Counted from the first letter of the stretch, positions 29,591-42,466 are shown. The stretch is 45,437 bases of DNA from a bacterium (GCA_024742755.1 JANSXW010000041.1:1-45437), one strand, 5' to 3'. Notes: generated by a model from the sequence alone, not told the origin. Numbers and translations: made by a program.

Positions 29591-31953
29591 GATACGTGAT
29601 AGTTAAGTGCAGGTACAAACTGAAAAATGGCAAGCCGTTCAACTTCCAAAGCCGTATCAGTTGATGTCCTTGAGGTTATGCCCTGCGTACCAAAATTCAA
29701 TGCTACGGCATTAGCTCTGCCGTAGATATTATAAAATCCAAAGACAAGCTTGGCGTCGCGGCCCTTGCGCTTAGTCGTAAAATGATAGACCGCATTTATA
29801 TCTAAGCGGTGATAGTCTGGCAGGCGCCCATTATTCCGCTCCGAAAAAACGAAGCGCACCTGGTTCTCAATCGTACGTATATAACTATCCGGGAAGTTAG
29901 CGGGCACACCCGTTTGGTACACAAAATTTGCGGTGAACTGCCAGCTTTTGCGCCAGGCGTACTGCAAGCTTAGTTCCACGTCATGGGGGCGGTCAAAATC
30001 AAAAGGAAACCAGTTGCCGGCATTGATTTGTGGGAACTGCCTTTCACTCCGGCTGTAGGTATAAGCGACCCAGCCATTCAGTATGCCGATCTGCTTTTCC
30101 AGCCAAAGCTCAACACCGTAAACCCTGCCATTCCCGCCGGCATATACATCCTGCACCCAGGCATTGGGCGTACTCCCGATGCCCAGCAAAGTGGTATTAT
30201 TTCTTTGTTCCACCTGATTGGACATTTGACGCCAAAAAGCCTCCACACTCCATTGCCCGCCTGACCATGGCCGGGCATGGCGCAGGGCAAAAGTGGAACC
30301 CATCTGCGGCCGGGTAAAAGCAGTGGCTGGCAGCCAGTATTCGTAGAACAGCGCACTGCTGCCCCCCTGAACGCCAGCACGGTGCAGGGGCTGTACCATC
30401 CTGCTGTAGCTCAGCTGCCAGGTTTGCTTGTTGTGCTGCCAGGCAATTGCTGTACGTGGTTCCATTGCCGGGAAAAACAGACCGGTAGTAAGGTACGTGC
30501 TAAAGCGCGCTCCCAGGGTGAAATCCAGGGCTCTGCTTACGGACCAGGTATCTTCAGCATAAGCGGCTGACTGCAACGACCGGACCGCCCCGCCGTCAAA
30601 GCTTTGAACGGGTTCCCCGGATTCGGTTATCTCCGTCTTTATAGGGTTATTGGACTGGTAAATCCCTTCCAGCCCCAGGGTAATCCGGTGCCGCGTTAGT
30701 TGCCAGTTGTACTCATGACGGGCTCCAAACTCATTGATCACCCCTTTGGTTTTCACCCTTGCCAATAAGTTATTGGTACTTTCATTGCGCAGGGAAGTAT
30801 TCAGGTTGCTGGCAAAGCTGTTGAAATTGACCCTCGTATTCACAAAACCGCGGCTGCTCAGTGGCCGCATGTAGCGCAGCCCCAGTGCCCGGTTGCCCCA
30901 ATTCAGCAGCGCATCGTTAAATGCTCCGCTCTGCCTGGCGCGGCTTCCCCAAAAATCATCTCCAGCAAAAGCGCTAAGGCTCAACTTAGCCTGCCGTTTA
31001 AGTTTCCAGGTTACCTTAACGTTGAAATCGTATAAGCCTGCAAAAAGCAAATTTTGCCCATTCAAATAGCCGGGCAGGGTGGCCAAAGTAAGAACCCCTG
31101 AGTGGGCAAACCGCCCCGCTAGCAGGAAAGTGCCTTTATCTTCATTCAGCGGCCCTTCCAACAGTAAGCTGGAATTGATCAAGCCCAAATTGGCTTCCCG
31201 CCTCAGCGTTGTGGCATCTCCGTCTTTCATGGTTACATCAATGACAGAAGATAAACGCCCACCATGCCGAGCGGGGAAAAAACTTTTGTACGTATCCACC
31301 TGCTTGGTCACTCCGGGGTGAAAAGTGGAAATAAAGCCAAAAAGATGACCGCTGTTGTAGATGGTGCTACCGTCAAGGGTGATCAGGTTTTGGTCCACGC
31401 TGCCTCCCCGCACGCTCAGGCCTGCCGTCCCTTCTGTGGTGGGGGCAAAACCTGGCAGCAACATTAATGACTTGATCAAATCCGGCTCCCCCAACATGAC
31501 CGGAATACGCGCCAAAGTTTTGACCGGCATATTGATTTGGCCGGGCATCCTGCTTTGCAATCTTGGGGCATTTACCTCCACGGTTGCTAACTCCAAAACT
31601 TGCAGTGCCACGTTACAGCTACTATCCTGTGCTATCGTCAAGGTAAGGGTATCCGGCGAAAAGCCAATTTGGTGAAAAACGACCCGCTGCGGGGTTTCAC
31701 AGAGTAGGCTTAGACTGTAATACCCGGAATAATTGGTGAAAACGCCCCTTCCAGTCTCCAGGGAATAAATGCTTGCGCCTACCAGGGGCTCCCGGGTAGC
31801 CGCCTCCGTAAGGTACCCATGTAACGCGCAGTTTTGAGCGTACCCAACAGAAAAAGAAAAACAGAGCAGGGTGATCGCCAGCCCTGACCGGATACCGCGC
31901 CCCGGCAGGACCCCCATGCACGATATCATTTTCTTTGACCAGGCTGTTTGCAT
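29584..31953 (-). CDS. TonB-dependent outer-membrane receptor with carboxypeptidase-regulatory-like N-terminal domain
   Basis: The frame opens at 32076, but the first ~41 codons do not look like a signal. The Met at 31953 (or 31929) starts a basic region and the hydrophobic core SGLAITLLCFSFSVGYAQ. A carboxypeptidase-regulatory-like domain (LHGYLTEAATREPLVGASIYSLETGRG) precedes the plug (GEPDLIKSLMLLPGF, GLSVRGGSVDQNLITLDGSTIYN, RHGGRLSSVIDVTMKDG), then a long barrel of aromatic-rich strands, with the C-terminal strand ending in FVPALNYHVSW. This is a TonB-dependent transporter for a large ligand, 789 residues from this start. The DUF4249 gene overlaps downstream. It is not a SusC relative as far as can be told, since there is no SusD beside it. 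Its relation to the glycan operon upstream is only by proximity. Confidence 0.9.
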   Translation of the reverse strand: MQTAWSKKMISCMGVLPGRGIRSGLAITLLCFSFSVGYAQNCALHGYLTEAATREPLVGASIYSLETGRGVFTNYSGYYSLSLLCETPQRVVFHQIGFSPDTLTLTIAQDSSCNVALQVLELATVEVNAPRLQSRMPGQINMPVKTLARIPVMLGEPDLIKSLMLLPGFAPTTEGTAGLSVRGGSVDQNLITLDGSTIYNSGHLFGFISTFHPGVTKQVDTYKSFFPARHGGRLSSVIDVTMKDGDATTLRREANLGLINSSLLLEGPLNEDKGTFLLAGRFAHSGVLTLATLPGYLNGQNLLFAGLYDFNVKVTWKLKRQAKLSLSAFAGDDFWGSRARQSGAFNDALLNWGNRALGLRYMRPLSSRGFVNTRVNFNSFASNLNTSLRNESTNNLLARVKTKGVINEFGARHEYNWQLTRHRITLGLEGIYQSNNPIKTEITESGEPVQSFDGGAVRSLQSAAYAEDTWSVSRALDFTLGARFSTYLTTGLFFPAMEPRTAIAWQHNKQTWQLSYSRMVQPLHRAGVQGGSSALFYEYWLPATAFTRPQMGSTFALRHARPWSGGQWSVEAFWRQMSNQVEQRNNTTLLGIGSTPNAWVQDVYAGGNGRVYGVELWLEKQIGILNGWVAYTYSRSERQFPQINAGNWFPFDFDRPHDVELSLQYAWRKSWQFTANFVYQTGVPANFPDSYIRTIENQVRFVFSERNNGRLPDYHRLDINAVYHFTTKRKGRDAKLVFGFYNIYGRANAVALNFGTQGITSRTSTDTALEVERLAIFQFVPALNYHVSW

Positions 31954-32231
31954 ATCAATACATCCATTTCTCAATACGAAAAGCCCGGAAGAAGAGAAGG
32001 CAAACCCCTCCTTCGCATCATTGATGGGAATCTGAAATGATAGATTTGTCAGTACAGAGAACACTACGTAATTCATCGGCTTATAAATTAGAGCGCCTAA
32101 ATTTTTCTCCCTGAATATTCAAAAATTAAATGCTAAAAACCAAGCATGCCATAGTTAAAACCAGGTGCCTGTTGCTCTGAATATTTGCGCTCAGAAGTAT
32201 TAAAGCCTGCTACAACTGCATCGATCCCATT

Positions 32232-33065
32232 TCAAGGACTAAACGGCGTATACCTCACATAATCAATATAGTACCGCTGAGGGAAAATCGTCGTATCAAT
32301 ACCCTGCCGGCCGCCCCAGTTGCCGCCGATGGCCAGATTGAGCTTGAGGGCCTGCGGCCGGTCAAAAGGCCAGCGCTGAAAGTCGGCGGCAGACTCCCGC
32401 TCAAAGGAGAAGTAACGGGTGGAATCAACGTAAAAGTCAATCCGCTCCGGTGTCCAGTCGATGGCATAGACATGGAAGGCAGTGGAGGCATTCTCAATCC
32501 GGATGGAATCGCCTTTGTTGGTGCCGGCCACCCAGTTGTAAGCGCCGGTGTGGACATTGGCATAGATCATCTCCGGATTGTACCCTACGAATTCCATGAT
32601 GTCGATCTCCCCGCGGTCGGGCCAGGGCACGTCCCCGCCCATTTTATTGCCCAGTGTCCAGATGGCTGGCCATACCCCACGCCCGGCGGGCAGCTTGGCG
32701 CGGACTTCCATTCTGCCGTACAGGAACTCCCGCTTGCCGGCCGTATGCAAAGAGGCGGAGGTGTAGGCTGCGGTTTCCCACTGTTCCTGCCATCTGTCGC
32801 TATCGGGATTGTAGCGGGCATTGGGGAAGGGCTCGCGGCGGGCTTCAAGCACCAGGCAACCGTCTTCGATATAGGCATTTTCCGGGCGGTTGGTGTAGTA
32901 CTGCCCCTCGTGATTGCGGATGAAGCCTTCTTCAAAACTCCATAGCCTGGTATCGATCACCGGGCGGTCAAACTCATCACTCCAGCCTTTCATGGCAGAG
33001 GGGGCAGGCAGTTCAGCTGATGGAGCAAACAGGAAAAAGAATAGGGGCAAAAGGAAGGTATTCAT
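32232..33065 (-). CDS. GH16 family glycoside hydrolase (laminarinase/beta-glucanase-like), 277 aa
   Basis: Signal peptide ~1-18 and a single GH16 domain (~27-275). The catalytic motif EIDIME gives Glu153 (nucleophile), Asp155 and Glu158 (acid/base), and the flanking elements GRMEVRAKLPAGRGVWPAIWTLG, HVYAIDWTPERIDFYVD and LKLNLAIGGNWGG follow the GH16_3 laminarinase-type pattern. GH16 enzymes cleave beta-1,3/1,4-glucans or beta-galactans (agar, carrageenan); given the beta-galactosidases beside it, a galactan target is as likely as glucan, and the sequence alone does not decide. The start lies 1 bp after the stop of the GH2 gene, so the two are coupled. It is the last gene of the operon. Confidence 0.88.
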   Translation of the reverse strand: MNTFLLPLFFFLFAPSAELPAPSAMKGWSDEFDRPVIDTRLWSFEEGFIRNHEGQYYTNRPENAYIEDGCLVLEARREPFPNARYNPDSDRWQEQWETAAYTSASLHTAGKREFLYGRMEVRAKLPAGRGVWPAIWTLGNKMGGDVPWPDRGEIDIMEFVGYNPEMIYANVHTGAYNWVAGTNKGDSIRIENASTAFHVYAIDWTPERIDFYVDSTRYFSFERESAADFQRWPFDRPQALKLNLAIGGNWGGRQGIDTTIFPQRYYIDYVRYTPFSP

Positions 33066-33066
33066 G

Positions 33067-36282
<3,216 letters not shown>

Positions 36283-36324
36283 TCAGGTGCTTAAAGCTAA
36301 AAAAATCCGGGCACATCGCCTCTT

Positions 36325-36628
36325 CTATCGTTTTGAAACCGCTTTGTACTCAAACCAGTCAAAATCAGCCGCCTTCCGGCTGCCCGTCAAATCCTGACAG
36401 CAGATGCCAACCATAGCTCCGGTAAATGCCGGGCGGTACCGGCCGCACTGCTCCATAATGTAGTCGTCTGACAGAATGCTCCCATCCAAAACCGGGCCGG
36501 CTTTTTGCCAGTCGCCCTCTCCCTCCCGGTAGAAAAACTGAAGCTCGGCACGATTGAAGTGCAACTTGAGTTCCACCCTCCCGTCAGCCTGTAAATCAAT
36601 ACATTGCCCTATTGAATGCGACATTGCA
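36325..36628 (-). pseudogene. C-terminal remnant of a GH43 beta-xylosidase/arabinofuranosidase
   Basis: The open frame from 36729 is only 134 residues. Its last ~95 match the C-terminal concanavalin-like domain of GH43 xylosidases: LKLHFNRAELQFFYREG, PVLDGSILSDDY, FTGAMVGICCQDLTG and ADFDWFEY. A full GH43 enzyme is ~500-550 residues, so the catalytic five-blade domain is missing. The upstream portion of the frame is antisense-like shadow of the MFS fragment in another register. The remnant is joined directly to that MFS fragment near 36628, which is best explained by an internal deletion that removed the MFS 3' end and the GH43 5' end. The junction position is approximate. Confidence 0.75.
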
Positions 36629-36881
36629 TAATGATGATCAATAGCTTTTTCCGGCCAATCCGGTCGCTTAGCGGGCCCGCGGCCATCATGGCCAGGGTGG
36701 ACGTAAAAGTGAGAGAAGCGACCACCCATCCCAGAGCGAGGTCAGACAGCCCAAATTCCGGCACCAGAAATCGGATGGCGCCGGAGATCACCGAGGCATC
36801 GAAGCCAAAAAGAAAGCCGCCCAGAGAAATGATCAGGGCCAGGCGGGTCATCTGGCCGTCAGTCGTTTTGTTTTGCATCAT
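36629..36881 (-). pseudogene. N-terminal remnant of an MFS sugar porter
   Basis: The start codon overlaps the stop of the GH78-like gene by 1 bp (TGATG). The first ~84 residues are a normal sugar-porter N-terminus: TM1 LALIISLGGFLFGFDASVIS, TM2 LGWVVASLTFTSTLAMMAAG, and the loop motif GPLSDRIGRKK that marks MFS. After KKLLIII the frame ends within six codons, whereas the family has ~450-500 residues and twelve helices. The sequence then continues as GH43 C-terminal coding in a different frame. The product cannot be a working transporter. This suggests the locus once had its own monosaccharide importer. Confidence 0.8.
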
Positions 36882-39241
36882 CAGCGAAGTTTAATGGCTT
36901 GAGGGCCGCTTTTCAGGGCTTGCATTTGCCCGTTCCAGTTCAAGGTGCCTTCCAGTCCGGGAGGCAGCGTGATATTGCCCTCCAGGCGCCCTTCGGCCTC
37001 CCTGTATTCCACCTCAATATCTCCTTTGGGATGCGGCAGGTTCGCCCGGAGTTCCTTTAGCCCGTTCAGGTGGGGCATAATGCGCACTTTGGAAAAGCCG
37101 GGTGCTGCCGGACGGATGCCCGCCACCAGCGACAAAAAGTGGTAGGCTGGCGAAGCGCTCCAGGCATGACAGTCCGAGCGTGTCTTGCCCGGGGCTTCCA
37201 CGAAAGTGGTCAGGCCCAGATCCAGTTGCTCCTCCCATGGCCCCAGGTGCTCAAAGTAGGTGTCCCCAAGCCCGGTTTTCAATAGCGCCTCCGTTATGTA
37301 AAAGGCGTAGTAATAGGAACAGGGGGCTAAAGTGGTATCTTTTAGCAAGCGCTCCAACAGTGCAGGCTGGTCTGCTTCGGGCAGGGCATCAGTTAGTATC
37401 GCCATAGTATTGACGTGCTGACTGAAAGTGGTTTTAGCGGGTGTATCTGCAAATAGCTGACGTTCCTCGTCCCAGCAAAGCTTGCGGAGGCTTTTGTTGA
37501 TGCCCAATGCCCTGGCACGATAAGTAGATGCCCGCTCCGGCTCGCCAAAGGCGTCGTATAAATCAGCCGCCAGTTGAAGATTATAAGCCAGTTGCAGGCC
37601 AATGAGGGCAGAACCGCCCGATTCTGCGCCCGGTGGCACCCCACTTTTCCAGCCATCCGCTCCAATCACCCAATCTGCAAAGTTCCACCATTCCATTGGG
37701 CCGGGCAAGCCATTTTCAGCCATCCGGTCTTCGTACCACTGCAGAATATCGGCTACGGCGGGCAGCATACCTGCTATCCATTCGGGCTCCCCTACATGCA
37801 TCCAATAGTCATGCAGCATCGCTATCCAAAACAGGGAATAGGGAGGAATAATCTGTTCATCGCGGCTGGGATACCGGCTTTGCGTGAGCCCAAAGGGCAT
37901 GCGGGACTGATAAAAATCCGACACGGCCTTGCGGAACAGCCGGTGATCGCCCGAAACGTAGTAGGAAATCAGGGCCTGAATGCGGGTATCGCCCACGTAC
38001 TGCAACTGCTCGTAGTAAGGGCAGTCGAAGTAGTTTTCCCCGGCGCAGAGGCGTTGGGTACGCCAGCTCACGGACCAGATGTCGGAAAGCAATTCCTGGC
38101 CACTATCAAAAACCGCCCGCTCCTCAAAGGGGTAAGCCGTGAAGCGGCTCTGAGCCTGATCAATAGCCACCGGCGCATCCTTGGTCTCAATTTCCACCCG
38201 AATGTACCGGAAGGTGCGCCACCAAAGGGTGGTCAGATCATACCTGCCTTCCGCAAGTTTCCAGGCATCATGGAAGCCATAGAGGGTTTTATGGCCGATG
38301 CTGTCCCGGTGCCCCTTCTTACGGGTGGAATCGCGCAGGCTCTCGGCGTAAAACAGGCGCAGGGTAGCCTCTCCTCCACTCGTAATTTTCAGCTCCGGAT
38401 ATGCGGTAGTCAGTGTGCCATGATCCATGAGCACCGTTGCTTTGGTATTCGCTGGCACATATACCCCCCCTTCATCAGGCAACTTGAGGCTGGCCTGGCG
38501 GACACGCCCAAGTGGCCCCACCTTTTCTTCCATAGCTGGGATGCGGCGGGAAACCAACTGATAGGCCGGTACACCTCCGTGTGCGTAGGTGCCGCCCGCA
38601 GGAACTCCGGGAAATAATGCTTCGGGTGTATGCCAACCTTCCTCTTCAAAACCTACTGCTTTCCAGCCCCAGGGGTGAGCCTCCACATCCATATATTCTC
38701 CGGGGCCGACTACAAAGTACCCCATTACCTGTTCCCAGTCAATGGAAATGGGCGCATAGGCAGTATCCTGATGCACCCGCCACTCCCCGGTGCCGGTATT
38801 GAGTAGGGAACTTGTTTTGTCCTCGCCCTGAACAATCAGGGCAGTACCTCTCGAGATTTGCGCAACGGGCTTGTGTTTTCCAAAGTTCCACACCTGTATG
38901 GCGATGGCGTTCGCCCCAGACTGCAGGTAAGGGCTCAAATCATACGTTTCAAAACGCCAGTTCAAAAGATCGCCCCGGGCAGGCCCCTTGCCGACATACA
39001 CACCGTTTACAAACAGCTTGTAGCGGTTGTCAGCCGAGATACGGATGGGAAAAGCATCCGGAACGACCTCCAGATTGATTTCCTGCCGGAACAGGTAAAC
39101 GCCAAACGCATCTGCATCAGCGGTAGGATGGGTAATCCATTCTGCCGGCCAGGCCTGCCCGACCAGATTAGGCTGTTCCTGAGCGATTGCCGGGGGAAGC
39201 AGCAGGCAAATAAGAACCCAAACATGGAGGAATCGTTGCAT
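36881..39241 (-). CDS. GH78-like alpha-L-rhamnosidase, exported, ~786 aa
   Basis: The frame opens at 39316, overlapping the upstream gene by 64 bp. The Met at 39241 starts a clear signal peptide (FLHVWVLICLLLPPAIAQ) and leaves an 11-bp gap, so it is preferred. Following are beta-sandwich modules (~20-340; RISADNRYKLFVNGVYVGKGPARGD, a rhamnosidase N-terminal hallmark) and an (alpha/alpha)6 barrel (~350-690) with DCPYYEQLQYVGDTR, where Asp406 and Glu411 lie at the expected general-acid site. A C-terminal beta domain (~695-786) closes it. GH78 enzymes release alpha-L-rhamnose from rhamnogalacturonan, ulvan or plant glycosides. Subfamily and exact substrate cannot be given from sequence alone. 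The GH42 gene lies upstream and the truncated MFS downstream. Confidence 0.85.
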   Translation of the reverse strand: MQRFLHVWVLICLLLPPAIAQEQPNLVGQAWPAEWITHPTADADAFGVYLFRQEINLEVVPDAFPIRISADNRYKLFVNGVYVGKGPARGDLLNWRFETYDLSPYLQSGANAIAIQVWNFGKHKPVAQISRGTALIVQGEDKTSSLLNTGTGEWRVHQDTAYAPISIDWEQVMGYFVVGPGEYMDVEAHPWGWKAVGFEEEGWHTPEALFPGVPAGGTYAHGGVPAYQLVSRRIPAMEEKVGPLGRVRQASLKLPDEGGVYVPANTKATVLMDHGTLTTAYPELKITSGGEATLRLFYAESLRDSTRKKGHRDSIGHKTLYGFHDAWKLAEGRYDLTTLWWRTFRYIRVEIETKDAPVAIDQAQSRFTAYPFEERAVFDSGQELLSDIWSVSWRTQRLCAGENYFDCPYYEQLQYVGDTRIQALISYYVSGDHRLFRKAVSDFYQSRMPFGLTQSRYPSRDEQIIPPYSLFWIAMLHDYWMHVGEPEWIAGMLPAVADILQWYEDRMAENGLPGPMEWWNFADWVIGADGWKSGVPPGAESGGSALIGLQLAYNLQLAADLYDAFGEPERASTYRARALGINKSLRKLCWDEERQLFADTPAKTTFSQHVNTMAILTDALPEADQPALLERLLKDTTLAPCSYYYAFYITEALLKTGLGDTYFEHLGPWEEQLDLGLTTFVEAPGKTRSDCHAWSASPAYHFLSLVAGIRPAAPGFSKVRIMPHLNGLKELRANLPHPKGDIEVEYREAEGRLEGNITLPPGLEGTLNWNGQMQALKSGPQAIKLR

Positions 39242-39252
39242 TGCAATCAGTT

Positions 39253-41250
39253 TTATTTCTCCCAAAATAATACCACACAGGCATCCGGTGGTAACAATAC
39301 AGTATTTCCATTGCATTCAGCCCCTGCGGAGTCATAGAGGATCTGACCGGTCCGAAGCTTGGCAAAATCCAGCACGACCTCTTTGGGACTGTCATTTTTA
39401 TTGATCATTAGCGTGTAAAGCCCGGTCTCACCCATCATCGTTTTCATAGTGACGCCGGGATGGTGCTCCTTGAAACGGACGGGGGGCGTTTCAGCATTTT
39501 TGAGCCAGTTTTGCAGCAGTTGAGCCAGCGGCCTGTTATCCTGTTGCCAGGCACCCAAACCAATTGGAGATGGAATCCAAAGGGTACGCCCTTTACCATA
39601 TTGATGCATCAAGGCGACAGGCAGGCTGTCCGGTGCATGGCTAACCACCTCGCCTCCGTCCACCGCCAGGGTGCCCTGCCACAGGTGAGCCGGCAACTCC
39701 TGATCATGGATAGGCATCGAAAAAGTATTGCCTCTTACCCTGAACTCCCGTACCTGCCCACCCAGCATTTCCCGAAACGGAAAGCCGCCCGTCATCATAT
39801 TTTGCCCGTACTCATCAAAATGAGCGGATAGACCTGTAATTAACAGTTGCCCCCCCTCAGCAACAAAGGTTTTCAGCCCTTCCCAGTGCCGGCGTGGCAG
39901 TACGATCTGATGTGGGATGACCACCGCGGCTCCTGCTCTGCCCCTTGCTTTCCAGTCAAAGTCATCCATGCTGCCGATTTCCGGGGTAATGCCTTGTTCC
40001 AGCAACGCCTCGTACTGTGCCAGGACCGACTTGATGGTAGCACCGGGCAGCCGCCCCTCAAAGTACTGCCCCACTTCCACCGAGCGGACCTCCCGCTTGC
40101 GCTGCAGGTACATGGACTCCCGGTTATAAAGGACATGCACGTTGGCGGTATGCGGACGGGCGCTCGCAAAATCCGGGTGTTTAGTCAGCCATTCTGCAAT
40201 AGCTCCCGCCGCTTCCATTCGATCAGTCGGCTTGTCCAGAAAATCGAGCAGGCTCCATTCTCCGGCTTCAAGCCCGGCTTTCCGGGGGTTCAGGCACCAA
40301 AATATGATGCCCTGAGCTCCGCTGAACAGGCTGCCCCACAGCCACTGCCCGATCTCCTCCGCACTTGGTGTTAAAGGATTGAAACCGCTGTAACTGTTGT
40401 TGCCGCCCTGCAGTTCGGTGACCCAAAAGGGCTTGTCTCCGGCTCCCGCCCGGACGATGTCATTGTTCGCGCCCATCGCTACCGGGTATTGATCTCGCTC
40501 GAAGTATCCAAAATGCCAGCTCGGGTGCATGGAAGCCCCGAAGGAGGAAAGCAGCTTCCGCCAGGCCGGGAATTCATACTCCGGCAAGGTCACAAAAAGC
40601 ATGTGGCTGTTGACGTGGAGGTGCCGGCCGGGGTCGTATTTTTCAATTTCACCCGCTATCCAGCTTAGGTAGGCGGTGGTATGCTGACGGATGAACTCGG
40701 GCTCGCGGAAGTCTTCCCGCATGAAGCCATTGGGGTCAGCAGGCAGCGGATTGGAGGCGTTCCATTCCGACCAGGCTTGTTCTGTATACGCGCCTTTCGG
40801 CAAAATCCCACCCACGCCGGGCTCGTTTTGCAGCACCCAGGCAAAAAGGGCCGGATGCTTGCTGAAGTGGGGCACAACAGCTCCAATGTAGCGTCCAATG
40901 GCAGCCAGGTGAGCGGCATCTTTGGGAAATTTAAAGCCCCCTACGCCAGTGTCCGTATTCGCCGGAAAAAGGGTGGCAAATACCCGGACACCATGCCGCT
41001 CAGCTGCCTCGAAAGCGGCATCGTACAACGCAAAGTCCCAGGTCCCATCTGCCTGCGCCATGTGGGTTTCATCCATTCGGATGCGGCAAACAGTCATGTC
41101 ATATTCAGCCATGATGGAAAACCAACCTTCAATCTCCTCTGCCGTTTGTCCGGGCTCGATATAGACCTGCGCACCTATGGAGGGCGCGCTTTGTGCCCCC
41201 AGCCAAAGTGCCCAGCAGATCAGGCCGAAGCTTAATACGGTGCTTCTCAT
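39253..41250 (-). CDS. GH42-type beta-galactosidase, exported, 665 aa
   Basis: Signal peptide ~1-21 (FGLICWALWLGAQSA). Residues ~30-400 form a TIM barrel with the acid/base Glu143 (QNEPG) and nucleophile Glu279 (WVTELQGG), which sit at the expected places for clan GH-A, family GH42 or a close relative. Residues ~400-590 look like the GH42 trimerisation/amidotransferase-like domain (GGQLLITGLSAHFDE), and a beta domain closes the C-terminus. The export signal suits periplasmic or surface action on galacto-oligosaccharides such as pectic galactan side chains. It overlaps the GH88 gene by 4 bp (ATGA). An alternative GH-A family assignment (e.g. GH5/GH39-related) cannot be excluded by eye. Confidence 0.8.
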   Translation of the reverse strand: MRSTVLSFGLICWALWLGAQSAPSIGAQVYIEPGQTAEEIEGWFSIMAEYDMTVCRIRMDETHMAQADGTWDFALYDAAFEAAERHGVRVFATLFPANTDTGVGGFKFPKDAAHLAAIGRYIGAVVPHFSKHPALFAWVLQNEPGVGGILPKGAYTEQAWSEWNASNPLPADPNGFMREDFREPEFIRQHTTAYLSWIAGEIEKYDPGRHLHVNSHMLFVTLPEYEFPAWRKLLSSFGASMHPSWHFGYFERDQYPVAMGANNDIVRAGAGDKPFWVTELQGGNNSYSGFNPLTPSAEEIGQWLWGSLFSGAQGIIFWCLNPRKAGLEAGEWSLLDFLDKPTDRMEAAGAIAEWLTKHPDFASARPHTANVHVLYNRESMYLQRKREVRSVEVGQYFEGRLPGATIKSVLAQYEALLEQGITPEIGSMDDFDWKARGRAGAAVVIPHQIVLPRRHWEGLKTFVAEGGQLLITGLSAHFDEYGQNMMTGGFPFREMLGGQVREFRVRGNTFSMPIHDQELPAHLWQGTLAVDGGEVVSHAPDSLPVALMHQYGKGRTLWIPSPIGLGAWQQDNRPLAQLLQNWLKNAETPPVRFKEHHPGVTMKTMMGETGLYTLMINKNDSPKEVVLDFAKLRTGQILYDSAGAECNGNTVLLPPDACVVLFWEK

Positions 41251-42446
41251 TCTGTTTGTTTTTGAAGGTCTTTCAGGCGCAGCAGGGCTTCCAGAAAGTA
41301 ATAATCCGCGTAGATGATGTGCTCGTCGATTTCACTATTGCCGGGTTTGTGCCCGGTGGAGTGCAGCAGTATGCCCTGTTGCGGCAATCTTGCCAGGTAT
41401 TCCGGTGTCGCCAGCGCATTGAGCAGGGCAACGGCTGCGTTGCGGTACCGGATTTGATCATCTGACCCTTCTACCAACTGCGACAGTTCCAACAGCGCGG
41501 AAGCGGCAATGGCCGCGGCGGAAGCATCCTTAGGCTCGTTGGGGATGCCGGGCGCATCAAAGTCCCAGTAAGGCACGCCATCTTCGGGCAGCTTTGTCAG
41601 GAAAATATCTGCTGCGCCCATTGCCTGCTTCAGAAAATCCTCCCGTCCGGTTTCCCGGGCCGTCAGGGTGAATCCGTAGATGGCCCAGGCTTGTCCTCTT
41701 GCCCACATGGAGCTGTCGGCGTAGCCCTGAAAGGTGACCTTTTCACGCACGGCGCCGCTAAGGGTATCGTAGTCGAGAACGTGGTAGGTACTGTAATCGT
41801 CCCGGAAGTGGTGCTCCATGGTATGCTCGGCGTGGGATACGGCAATCTTTCGCATCTCTTCGTCTCCGGTATGCTTCGCTGCCCAAAACAGCAATTCCAG
41901 GTTCATCATATTGTCGATGATGACCGGGTATTGCCACTGATCGTGCCAGTCCCAGGAACGGATAACGCCGGTGACGGGGCGGTAGCGGGTTTTCAGCGTC
42001 CTGCCGGCGTCTGTGATCACCGGGACGTAGCTCGAGTCTTTGGTGAAGCGCAGGGCACTGCCGAAGGAGTTGAAAATCCGGAAGCCGATATCATGGTCGT
42101 AATCGAAAAACTGTACAGAATCCAGCTTCAGCAGAGCCGCCTCGCCAGCGGTTTTCCATTGCTCATCGCCGGTAAGGGCGTACAGGTGCCAAAGCACGCC
42201 GGGATAAAAACCACTGACCCAGCTGCCCTTTTTAACGAGGTTCCAGGTGCCATCCGGATGGGCGTTGCGGGGGATGCGGTTGGTGTCCGGCAGGGTCTCC
42301 AGTGTTTTGGCGTACTGTTGAGCTGCAAATTCGGTAAGGCTGTCGGGGTCGAATGATGGCTTCAAGACCTGAGAATCTGCTTCCCCGGCCGGTCCGGCAC
42401 AGCTGCCTGCAAGCAGAAGGATCAAAAAGAACGTAAAATATTTCAT
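41247..42446 (-). CDS. GH88 unsaturated glucuronyl/galacturonyl hydrolase lipoprotein
   Basis: The frame opens at 42524, but the Met at 42446 begins a lipoprotein signal: FFLILLLAGSC with Cys16. The protein is an (alpha/alpha)6 barrel. The two catalytic aspartates of the GH88 family are visible: Asp119 in DHDIGF and Asp178 in IIDNMMNLELL, about 59 apart, as in unsaturated glucuronyl hydrolase. Other family motifs are WVSGFYPGVLWHLY and SSMWARGQAWAIYGF. Such enzymes hydrate and cleave the 4,5-unsaturated uronic acid left by polysaccharide lyases (pectin, ulvan, hyaluronan, chondroitin). Presence of this activity implies that a lyase exists elsewhere. The gene is 20 bp downstream of the SMP-30 gene and overlaps GH42 by 4 bp. 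Confidence 0.88.
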   Translation of the reverse strand: MKYFTFFLILLLAGSCAGPAGEADSQVLKPSFDPDSLTEFAAQQYAKTLETLPDTNRIPRNAHPDGTWNLVKKGSWVSGFYPGVLWHLYALTGDEQWKTAGEAALLKLDSVQFFDYDHDIGFRIFNSFGSALRFTKDSSYVPVITDAGRTLKTRYRPVTGVIRSWDWHDQWQYPVIIDNMMNLELLFWAAKHTGDEEMRKIAVSHAEHTMEHHFRDDYSTYHVLDYDTLSGAVREKVTFQGYADSSMWARGQAWAIYGFTLTARETGREDFLKQAMGAADIFLTKLPEDGVPYWDFDAPGIPNEPKDASAAAIAASALLELSQLVEGSDDQIRYRNAAVALLNALATPEYLARLPQQGILLHSTGHKPGNSEIDEHIIYADYYFLEALLRLKDLQKQTE

Positions 42447-42466
42447 GGATTGAGTTTTAACAAAGA

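Noticed and set aside
28664..31953. SusC/SusD pair at the receptor/lipoprotein locus
   Set aside because: The lipoprotein has DUF4249 features rather than the helical TPR fold of SusD, and the receptor lacks a SusD partner.
37574..38617. Long open frame (347 codons) on the plus strand inside the GH78-like gene
   Set aside because: It is antisense to a well-supported enzyme with catalytic motifs; long shadow frames are expected in GC-rich coding DNA and no domain is visible in it.
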